Origin: Anthopleura xanthogrammica
Taxonomy: Eukaryota; Cnidaria; Anthozoa; Actiniaria; Actiniidae
DNA: 64,000 nucleotides
Direction: 5' to 3'
Assembly (NCBI GenBank): GCA_964019055.1
Contig: OZ025208.1
Location: 15,995,457-16,059,456 of the forward strand
In this document: positions 52,156 through 62,093 of the stretch, in pieces
How positions within the stretch are numbered: the first letter of the stretch is position 1
How the letters are laid out: every line of letters begins with the position of its first letter
Program-made: the position numbers and the translations under genes
The notes under the pieces: generated by a model
Databases searched by the model: none
The model's input: the letters and a program-made list of their open reading frames with translations, nothing else
What the model was told of the DNA's origin: nothing

Positions 52156-55100
52156 TTATACATAATCTCCATCAGGATCGTCATAAACGTTACTACGAGG
52201 ACTATGACCCGGTGGAGGCATAATTGTCGGTAAAGGAGACATCCGGGGGCTTGCAGCATGCGCCATGGATGACCGTGGGGAGGGGCCTGGGGATTTTTTG
52301 GGTGAGCCTCCTAAAGGTGACGAAGAGGGGAGGGGAGGGTCGCACATTGACGAGGTGGAGAATAATTTGTACCATCCCATACAAAGGTTGTTAAGGTCAA
52401 GATCGTCTAGTAAAATTTGTACCACACCCATGAAGACCTTGCGATCCATTCGACCGTAGTCACCCCATACTATTATCTGGGAACACAAATATTGAATCAA
52501 GTAAGAAAAGGTTGAAACAAACCTATGGGCTGGTCTAAGTCAGAGCATGGCTAACTCACAGATCGAACCCTGAAACAACCTATGGGCTGATCTAAGTCAG
52601 GACATGACTAACTCACAGATCAAACCATGAAACAACCTCTGGGCTGATCTAAGTCAGGGCATGGCTAACTCACAGATCGAACCCTGAAACAACCTATGGG
52701 CTGATCTAAGTCAGGACATGACTAACTCACAGATCAAACCCTGAAACAACCTCTGGGCTGATCTAAGTCAGGGCATGGTTAACTCACAGATCAAACCATG
52801 AAACAAACCTATGGGCTGATCTAAGTCAGGGCATGGCTAACTCACAGATCGAACCCTGAAACAACCTATGGGCTGATCTAAGTCAGGACATGACTAACTC
52901 ACAGATCAAACCATGAAACAACCTATGGGCTGATCTAAGTCAGGACATGACTAACTCACAGATCAAACCATGAAACAAACCTCTGGGCTGATCTAAGTCA
53001 GGGCATGGTTAACTCACAGATCAAACCATGAAACAACCTCTGGGCTGATCTAAGTCAGGACACCGCTAACTCACAGATCGAACCCTGAAACAACCTATGG
53101 ACTGATCTAAGTCAGGGCATGGCTAACTCACAGACCTTTTTCGAATTCATAAAATACCGCTGTGTTCCTTGACTACAGATTCATTTACGCAGGGTTAGTC
53201 TCGGTTTTATGCAGAATATACATGTGTTCCAGTGTTCGGCTACGCCTCGTGAGTACATAACATTTTGACCAACTTCTGACGTCATATCGTGGTAAATAAG
53301 AGGACATACCACTCTAAACCATCGAAAATTTGTTAATTCTACACAAAATCGAGGCTAACCCTGAGAGAATTAGAGTGTTATTGGTGTCTCACCTGAAGTG
53401 TCTTGCCGTGTATATCCACTTTAAATTCTAAAACTTGTTGATAAAGAGGTTCTAAAGTTCGGCGAGCTGTTCTTGTTTTCTTCTTTGCGATGCATCTTTT
53501 TCCTTCCATTACGTACACTTTAATGTACGGAGCTGACAGAGAAAACAGGATAATTAGAAGGAATAAAACAAAACACTTGGTTTCTTGGTATTTTTTCTCA
53601 AATTGCTATTAATAGTTTATCTTATATATGCAACATTTGTGTACCCAAATGGGCGTTTCCCTGTCCCCAACTCGTTATAAGGGTCCAGTCCCCTTATATG
53701 GACCCCTTGCAGCACGTCAGAATGCAGCTTAATTAAGAGGACAAAACAATAGGTTCCAATCCTCAGGAGATTGAAATTCTATTGTTTTATCCTCCAAATT
53801 GAGCTGCTTTGACGTTACGTGCAAGGGGTCTATATCCCACCCAACTGGCTGGCTGGTTGGCTGGCTGGTTGTACCTGGTAACATCTTGGTGCCTGGTTTT
53901 GGTAGAAGTCCTTTTGCTCGTATCACTTCAACTTCTAAAGCTCCTTTTCGATAACATAACGCTAGCTGTATATCACCCATCGGCGGTGAGGCTAAGATAA
54001 GAGAAAAACATTATCAGCAATATTAGTAAGCTGGACTGCGTGGTGCTTTCTTGTTTGGTGCTAGGGAAGAGTCAACCAACATGGCGGCTATGACGACACA
54101 TGCACAAGGACAAAAGACAAGGTCGCCATGTTGGTTGATGTAACAAAAGAAACCAAAACCAAATCTTTTGTTCAAGTCATCCAACATGGCGGCTATGACG
54201 TAACAGGCACAAGAACAAAAGACATGGCCGCCATGTTGGTTGATGTAACAAAAGAATACAAGACCAAATCTTTTGTTCAAGTCATCCAAAATGGCGGCTA
54301 TGACGTCACATACACAAGGACAAAAGACATGGCTGCCATGTTGGTTGACATAACAAAAGAAACCAAAGGCAGATCTTTTGAAGTCAACCAACATGGCGGC
54401 TATGACGTCATATGTACCCAAAAAATTAAATGAAAGACATGTTATACATACCTAGAACTTGCCTGCCAACCATCTGTGATGGACCTAAACCTTCGATAAA
54501 ATCACCCAGGTGACCTTCATTACCGAGCTTGAGACTAGACGGTACCCACGGACTAAAACAAGCAAAGATATGGAAAAGATGGATAAGTATTAATATATAA
54601 TATGGAGCCTTTGTATAACATGTACACACATCCTAGGCCTCCTTGGGAAACTAAGATGGAAACCTGATAACATTTGACACATGTACAGACACTTGTAGAA
54701 ATGCTACAACCATGTGCAGATACACTCTAAGCCTCGTTTAGATGCATGAAACGAATAACAAATAGGCGCATTTTCTATTACATCATTGCGAGGCTTAACA
54801 GGTATGTAGTTTAACCGGGGGATTGATAGCCGTTTTTGCAAGATTGCGCATGAGCATTCAGACCTTAAAATAGTCCTCTTACATGTGACGTCAAAGCAGC
54901 TCAAATTGGAGGATAAAACAAAAGAATTTTAATCCTCCACACACCTTCACTGTTCAATTACAAAGCACTGAAACGAGGCAGCGAGGTAAGTCGGCAAAAA
55001 TACCCTGTGACCTCGTTTTAATGCTTGAATATCAAGTCGTGGATCCAAAAATATTCCAAAGTTGAGGTAGAGAGTGTGATAGGAAAGAATGGTTTTCGTA

Positions 55101-58100
55101 TGAATGGGACTGAACATACGGTACTAACTCACACCACGACATGCCGAAACACTGAAATGGCTTCCTATCGTCGTCCAGTAATTGAGCGCGCGCCAATCAT
55201 AACGCGTAGCTAAGTTTACGATAAGATACGACACGATGCCTCTACAGTCAGGCTACAGATTTTCTGTATCGTTTCCCATTCATACTAAAACCGCTCTAAC
55301 ATGAAGGTTTGTACAACCAAATACATAAGAAAGTAAGAAAGGTACATAAACGACAGACAGAGAAACAGATAGACAGACAATACACTGAGTACTCGACTAC
55401 TGAATGGAGTCCAAACGCGACAATATGATGTTTGCTAACAAGTCAAAAATGTGTAGAATCAGTTGTCATTTTATCAATATTCATATATTTCTTGTCTTTC
55501 TTTTTGTATGATTGTAGAAACAGCGAACTTATAAACGAAATTTGCTCTCAAATTATACGCAAAAATGTGCTATTAAAACTGAGAATTTCTAATTTATTGA
55601 ACGTCGAAAAGAACATCGGGAAAAATGCTCTTTAAAAATGCTTCTGAATGAACGAAAATTTGCATGAAGAATTCGATAATCGAACGCAGTTTCATTTGAA
55701 CATTTTTTGATATGAACTTGTCAAACGTTGTTGACTTACATATATGTCAACACAAAGTTGATCTATTGAGGCAAAAGATCCTGTAGAGAAGTAGTTCTTC
55801 ATTTAAAAAGAAAATATAAGCCACAACTTGAAAGATAATTAAAATTAGGTGAGTCAGAAAATTAGACAAACAAAATGAAAGAGTGAAAAATGTCGCTTGG
55901 ATGTAATTAAAAGTGACGACTCTTATTTGTACAATATAGCAATTATTTAGAACATATTTTTTTTCCGAATTATTTCGTTTGCTTTTATAATTTTCGAGAT
56001 TCTGATCTCGTAGTTTTAATATTAAGCTTTGGTTAATAAAACAACTGTTTTTCAAGTACTACGATTTGCCTCGGGGAAACTTTTACTGAGTTAGTCATTA
56101 CGAATAAGTCTCTTCTGATCTACCAATTTATTGCCTAAAGATAATATGTAGATCATTATTATCGTATTGTTAGAAATTGTCCTCAATTAGCAGATATTTG
56201 CATTTCGAACCAGAGCCAAGTTTGGATATTTTTTATGGATAGGCAAACTACGAAATTGCTTGGATTAAAAATATAAATATTAGTAGACGTATATTTGATA
56301 TTCCACTACGATGATTATCTTAATTCTTAGAAGACTTAACTCTGAATGAAAAAGATGAATATGATTATTATCATGTAAGACAGAGTAATTGAAGCTTTTG
56401 AGATGAGAGTATTGATCGTTTGTGTAAAATATATATCGTAGCTTGAGTTGGACTACAAGTGCTTAGTGCTCAAAGTCTGACTAGCAACTCGCGCGATCGT
56501 CGCTCTTTGGACGAGAAACTATATCAAAAAATATATAATTATCCGAAAAATATTGAGCGACGACCATATAGAATAACACAGAAACTAAGTCTGGACAAAA
56601 AGCCATGCTTTTGTAAACTGTTTAGGAACAATAAACTCTACCTTTGAAGCAGAAAACGGGATTCAGCATTTTTTACCCTAACGAATTGTGTGATAACTTC
56701 AGCAAAAGCTTCTCTCTTTGAAGAAGCCATGTCTTAGTCCAACGCACACCCAAATTGGAAAGAACTGCTCGTCTTACTAAACATATATTTGCTTTACCTG
56801 ATTATTATATTAATAGGTATATATCTAAGCCGTAGGGTAGTCATAGTGTACCAACTCATAAATAAATAAGAGGTTCAGTTGTTAGAAATGCAAAACGCAC
56901 GATAGTCGTCAGTCATTTTTGAGCTCGAATCTTGCAGCTGGGAAACGGCTCGAGACGTTTAGAAAAGTACACATAACGACATTCTATAACCGCTAGGGAC
57001 TTTTAAAACACTATTTGAAAGAGATTGAAAACCTATTTATAAGTTTTTGCTGTTTTTGTTGAACAAACAAACACGCCGGTTGTGAGTCGTGCTGTTGTGT
57101 TCGGTCAAAAGCTGACTGATTAAAGTCGCTCTAATATGGAAATGATCACTTATTCACAACCATTTGTGCTAACAAAACTCTAATTATTTTATCTGATTAT
57201 ATGTCATGAAACTCGGTTTGTGACTAACTGCATGATTTGAAATTATAAAATCTTCTGACAGTGGGAAATAGGAATATCAATGTCGAAAACTTTCACGAGG
57301 ATTTTCCCGCGCTTTTCTAAAGATTTGGCGTCTTTGCTTCTCTGTCACGAACTCGACGTCTATTCGTAAGAACTGAAAAAGCTACTGAATAAAACCTTTA
57401 AACAAACCTATTTCTAAGGCTTTACAAAAGAATAAATTGTGAGCGGAAAAGCAGAAGGTTTGTTGACAAAAGTGGCAATGAGGTTTTAATAGACCCTATG
57501 AAAGAAAAAGAAAACAACAAAAAAAAAACGAATAAAGAAACCTATTGCGATATCGGTATCTCCTTGGTTTGAGGGCTTTTCTTCAAGTACATTTACACTT
57601 CCGGTGTTACTCCCTCCACAAAAAAACGCTAAATTTCAATTCGATCTATAAGTCAGCCGTATACTGACTTAGATCAGTCCAAGGTTGTTTCAGAGGTCGA
57701 TAAAATTGAAGTTTGGTCATAGGATGGTTAGGTTACCGTGGACCTATTAGCGAGACCAAACAGAGCCGAAAAAAGTTCTTTTAGACGTCTGACTTTCACT
57801 GTCAGACTGCGATTCAAAAGCCCAATTTTGAGCTGAACTAACTATTTATTACTGAACAAGGCTGTGTTTAGTGTCTTTAAAACGGTCCACTCACAAGCAG
57901 TAAGAGTAGTTGTACTGATAAAACTAAGTGTTACTTAATAAGAATTCACAATAATTCTATAATAATTGAAAACACTCTAAGAGAAGGCCGTCTGCTCAGG
58001 GGATTCTCATGATTATAACCTAAAGAATTTAATTGCTCGACAAATATAGCACATTAATCTCAATGCAAGGTTATTTTAAGCTTAAGAATCGTGTAAGAAA

Positions 58101-61100
58101 ACACATCAATCTTATCGCACAGATATTTTTTTAAAAGGTAGCGTGTTTTCATTAATTGAGGCGTTTTTTGGCAGAATAGAGAATTCCTGCACGTCATTGC
58201 ATATTTTATAATTGCAAATTTGAATTAAATTAACTTTGTTTTTATGCTCTGATGTTAGTCAGTAATCACCTTAATACAAAACAAATTTAGGCTTGTAGGT
58301 ATGAAGGGAGCGTGACTCTGGTTAGGACAAATATATCCCAGCTGACGTAGAAATGACGTCATTGCAAAACTAAGGTGCCATGAAGCCTGCAAAAATTGAT
58401 TTATAGAACCCTTTCACGTGACGTCAATGCAGCTCAATTTGGAACGCACTTTTAATGATGTCGTTGAATAGCTGACTTATAAACGAGGCTAAGCCTGTGC
58501 AAATGAGTCCGTGGTCTTCAAAAACAGCGGTTTTCATCGAATACGAAACTGGTGTATTGAGCTGCTTTGACGTCACGTGACTTACTGCAAAATGTCCTGG
58601 TCTGGGTACACTGGAAACTGCGACCCTTCGCTTTTGAAAATTCTAGTGTTGGATTTGGGTTGAGTCTGTGCAGCAAAACTAAACGAAATGGTGTCTTAGG
58701 GAAAGGTTGTAAGCCAATTGTTTCATACGATTAGCAAAACAGAAAAAATTCTCTAAATTTAAAATGCCAAAGCTTGCGAGTCTCAAACTCGCCTTGATTC
58801 GAGAGTATTTCTCCGAGTCCTCCGGTTTTCCTCCCTCCCCAAAAACCTAACCAACTGAATTCCAATTTGTCATGTGAGTTAGCCGTGAATCCATAGGTTA
58901 TTTCAGGGTAATGATAAAATTTGAAGGCTTATTCTCGGAATTTCGATGTGAGTTTGTTAAGATCGGAAATTTTTGGTATTTCTCACGAAAGTGCTTCAAA
59001 CAAGAATAACATATCATGGCCGATTTACACGGTACAACTTTAGCTTACAACTGTCACACGAAATCTGCCGTCACGCTTACAACACGAATTGCTTCGTGTA
59101 AATCAACCCTACAACTTACTCACAACTGTTGTGTACGACAAGAACAAGTTGTAGCAACTGAATTGTAGGGTTGATTTACAGAACGGAATTCGTGTTGTAA
59201 GCGTGGCGTAAGCAGATTTCATGCGACAGTTCGCATAGATTATACATCAAATCCGACATATCTTACTAATGAAGGCCAAATTTGATTGTTTTGACGAAAA
59301 ATGCGCTCACTTTTAGACAATTCTGGGATCACACACGAAGAGTTCATTTCTCGGTTCTCTCATGGCACAACTTGTTCGACAGACATTAAAATTATTCCAA
59401 AGAGCAAAAAATTAAGGATCAAAATAAGATAATTTGACTAAATAGTTACTAAAAAGAAAGGAATCTTTTATATGAACAATGGGATTAAAAACCATAAAAT
59501 ATATTTAGTGCTGGTTTTTAATCATTCCCAGAAAAAAGTTATTCCCAAAAAAATGAAATAACAAAAGGCACGGCGGCCATGTTGGATGATATAGCAAAAG
59601 GCACGGCGGCCATGTTGGATGATATAACAAAAGGCACGGCGGCCATGTTGGATGATATAACAAAAGGCACGGCGGCCATGTTGGATGATATAACAAAAGG
59701 GACGGCGGCCATGTTGGATGATATAGCAAAAGGCACGGCGGCCATGTTGGATGATATAACAAAAGGCACGGCGGCCATGTTGGATGATATAACAAAAGGC
59801 ACGGCGGCCATGTTGGATGATATAACAAAAGGCACGGCGGCCATGTTGGATGATATAACAAAAGGCAAGGCGGCCATGTTGGATGATATAACAAAAGGCA
59901 AGGCGGCCATGTTGGATGATATAACAAAAGGCACGGCGGCCATGTTGGATGATATAACAAAAGGCAAGGCGGCCATGTTGGATGATATAACAAAAGGCAA
60001 GGCGGCCATGTTGGATGATATAACAAAAGGCAAGGCGGCCATGTTGGATGATATAGCAAAAGGCACGGCGGCCATGTTGGATGATATAACAAAAGGCACG
60101 GCGGCCATGTTGGATGATATAACAAAAGGCAAGGCGGCCATGTTGGATGATATAACAAAAGGCAAGGCGGCCATGTTGGATGATATAACAAAAGGCACGG
60201 CGGCCATGTTGGATGATATAACAAAAGGCACTGATTACGAATTTTTTGTAAAATTAAACCAAGATGGCGGTTGAGAAAACTGCCATTATGCAGTCAGATT
60301 TCAAGAGCTAGGTCAAATTGAAATAAACCAATAGGGAAGATCAGGCGAGTCCCGATAAATATATACCTATAAGCCAGTTTAAAGTTTAAGAATCGTTTTC
60401 AGTGCGCATGCGATTTTATCCCGAATTTCTCACCTTCTTTTGTTTAAACCTTCTTTTGTTTTTAATTAAACAAAAGAAGGTGAGAAATTCGGGATAAAAT
60501 CGCATGCGCACTGAAAACGATTCTTAAAGTGGCACTTGGATGAAAACACCCCATATTTTGAAAGTCCGAATAGTTCAAGTATTTGAGGATAATATAACTC
60601 AATTATGATTATTATGAAAACCAGACTGGCGAAAATTTTAGCCTGGAAGCCACTCGCAGTTGAGAAATTTTGGTTTAAAAACTAAAAGAACAATAGGGTT
60701 GAGTAAATGACGACATTTATTCATAATTTAGATGCTGAAAAAAATATATAATTTTTATCCGCAAATTTTGATTGTGAAGAAAATATGTTGCTTGGCTACT
60801 ACTGGAGCCATATAGATAAGTTTAACCAAGTTTCAAGGCATTTCCAATTTTCATCAGTCGATTTTCATTCAAGTGCCCCTTTAAACTTAGAACTGGCTTA
60901 TATATTCCGGGCACACCGACCGGTCATTTGTTACTAGATATCGCATCAAATCGAATCAGAAAGTGATCACGCGTGAATCCTATATAAAACACTCAGTCGC
61001 GAGAAGTACCTGTATATTCCGGGCACACCGACCGGTCGTTTATTTCTAGATATCGCATCAAATCAAATCAGAAAGTGATCACGCGTGAATCCTATGTAAA

Positions 61101-62093
61101 ACACTCAGTCGCGAGAAGTACCTGTATATTCCGGGCCCACCGACTGGCCGATTTTTTTGATTCTTTCCATGTTTGTTTTTTTATAATAACTTCGTATTCA
61201 CGATTCGCATGTTATCGTTTTTGTAATGGAAGGATTAAACAGCTTTTAGCCTTTACTACCGAGATAAGCTCAGCTTCATCCATTCGTAGCCTAGCCTAGT
61301 AAACAATGATACACTGATATTAATATCTATTGCCACTTATGCTATTATATTTTCATCTTTCTAGAACAATATTCAACTGCTATAATGGCTAACGGCGGTA
61401 ATAAACTTTTCGCTATACTGAGCGGACAGAGGAAAATTTTTAAGTAATTTTCAAGGGAATAGCGTTCAAGACGTCAGTAACCGGATACAATATACACGAC
61501 ATCATTCAAACCTTGAAAGTGTATTTCAAAAAGGAATTTTTGAAACCAAATATTTTCGTAAGATTCAGAAATCTATTTTTTTATACACTGGTTAAATTGA
61601 TTATATTTAGAATATCATTTTCAACTTGTTTTTGATTTCAAAAGAAACATGAACGCAAAAACGAAAAATATAATCTTAAAATTGGTATATCAAATAAACG
61701 GACATGGAAATTTTTTATTCAAGTTGTTTGACTGCATAAGCAATAAAAACACGATAAAAAACCGAGCACCTTATTACGACTCGTCTTCTTTCATCTATTA
61801 TTCTCATAATGGAAGCTAAAACTAAAAATCCTGTCTGTTGGTAATTTTTTTCTAAAGCCTTTTGAAGATTTTTTTGACGTTTTGTCGTGCCATTATGTTG
61901 GCTTCCAAAAAAAATGTGGGGTCCCTTTCATCTTTTTCAAAACAAATATGTCCGCTCCATGAGATGAAATGTCGGTTTTTTTAAAAGCAAAATAAATGTT
62001 TTTTTTTAGTTCCAGTTTTTTATGATCATACCTTGCCGGAGCCCAAAGTCGTGAAGCTACGAAGTCAAGCGCTTGGTCTACTCTTCGAGTCAT
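52156..62093 (-). CDS. RIM (Rab3-interacting) C2B-domain protein, short gamma-like form
   Basis: Exons: 62093-62032, 54552-54452, 53991-53875, 53532-53393, 52476-52156; GT-AG, phases agree, 246 residues. RIM landmarks: GDFIEGLGPSQMVGRQVLAS, PPMGDIQLAL, GALEVEVIRAKGL, PAPYIKVYVMEG, CIAKKKTRTARRTLEPLYQQ, IVWGDYGRMDRKVFMGV and GWYKLFSTSS, a C2B domain at about residues 59-183. A Ser/Pro-rich tail (184-246) replaces the usual vertebrate tail. RIM proteins are active-zone scaffolds for synaptic and secretory vesicles; vertebrate gamma RIMs consist of little more than C2B. The first exon (MTRRVDQAL...) has TAA in frame directly before the ATG and a GTATGA donor in the correct phase; I do not recognise its peptide, so it may be an alternative start. 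Exons for the Zn-finger, PDZ and C2A domains of a long form were not seen and may lie right of the window. The four C2B exons are far more certain than the first. Confidence 0.88.
52505..53135. repeat. 57-bp satellite array 2, about 11 copies
   Basis: The same unit as array 1 (GAACCCTGAAACAACCT ... TAACTCACAGAT), with extra variants AGGACATGACTAAC and AAACCATGAAAC. It lies in the last RIM-like intron, in the same orientation relative to its host gene as array 1. Confidence 0.95.
53700..53833. mobile_element. CRE-palindrome MITE (family F), copy 7
   Basis: GACCCCTTGCAGCACGTCAG to GACGTTACGTGCAAGGGGTC. It ends 41 bp from a RIM-like exon. Confidence 0.9.
54068..54420. repeat. About 105-bp tandem repeat with ATGGCGGC motifs
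   Basis: CCAACATGGCGGCTATGACG recurs at about 54075, 54181, 54286 and 54388, with the complement GCCATGTTGGTTGATGTAAC between copies. Phrases GATGTAACAAAAG relate it to the 33-bp array at 59.6 kb. In a RIM-like intron. Confidence 0.9.
54870..54936. mobile_element. CRE-palindrome MITE (family F), half copy
   Basis: TTACATGTGACGTCAAAGCA, then GGAGGATAAAACAAAAGAAT; only one arm is present. In the first RIM-like intron. Confidence 0.75.
54937..58340. other. First RIM-like intron, no gene or array seen
   Basis: AT-rich intronic sequence. No coding exon for the longer RIM domains was found on the minus strand here. A short piece near 57655-57700 (ACTTAGATCAGTCC, GGTTGTTTCAGAGG) resembles a diverged 57-bp satellite unit. 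Confidence 0.5.
58341..58580. mobile_element. CRE-palindrome MITE (family F), copy 8, with altered interior
   Basis: CCCTTTCACGTGACGTCAAT to GAGCTGCTTTGACGTCACGTG, but the interior is not the usual GGAGGACAAAA pair. The left flank (GACGTAGAAATGACGTCATTG) also occurs beside the half copy at 63.8 kb. Confidence 0.75.
58795..58915 (+). mobile_element. SINE fragment, plus orientation
   Basis: CCGGTTTTCCTCCCTCCCC, then GTGAGTTAGCC, then GGTTATTTCAGGGT: body and tail of the SINE in reading orientation. Confidence 0.7.
59030..59225. mobile_element. Diverged palindromic element
   Basis: GTCACGCTTACAACACGAATT near 59071 is mirrored by AATTCGTGTTGTAAGCGTGGC near 59187; CAACCCTACAACTT pairs with TTGTAGGGTTGATTTAC. 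In the first RIM-like intron. Confidence 0.75.
59565..60230. repeat. 33-bp minisatellite, 20 copies, with GGCGGCCATGTTGG
   Basis: The unit is GGCACGGCGGCCATGTTGG then ATGATATAACAAAA; some copies have AAGGCGG for ACGGCGG. Period 33 leaves three long open frames, none a real protein. In the first RIM-like intron, about 1.8 kb from the first exon. Confidence 0.96.
60388..60526. repeat. Perfect palindrome with about 60-bp arms
   Basis: AAGAATCGTTTTCAGTGCGC at the left and GCGCACTGAAAACGATTCTT at the right, with no mismatch noted across about 60 bp; the loop is about 17 bp (ACCTTCTTTTGTTTTT). In the first RIM-like intron. Confidence 0.93.
60527..60886. mobile_element. Foldback MITE, family H, copy 2
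   Basis: AAAGTGGCACTTGGATGAAAA at the left, TTTTCATTCAAGTGCCCCTTT at the right. It starts where the palindrome above ends. Confidence 0.8.
60902..61142. repeat. 112-bp tandem repeat, about 2.1 copies
   Basis: ATATTCCGGGCACACCGACC recurs at about 60902 and 61014 and again, diverged, at 61125. In the first RIM-like intron. Confidence 0.9.

Noticed and set aside
59505..60274. Three frames of about 230 codons, e.g. repeated MLDDITKGTAA
   Set aside because: 33-bp minisatellite; three frames are equally open, no start context or flanking exons.
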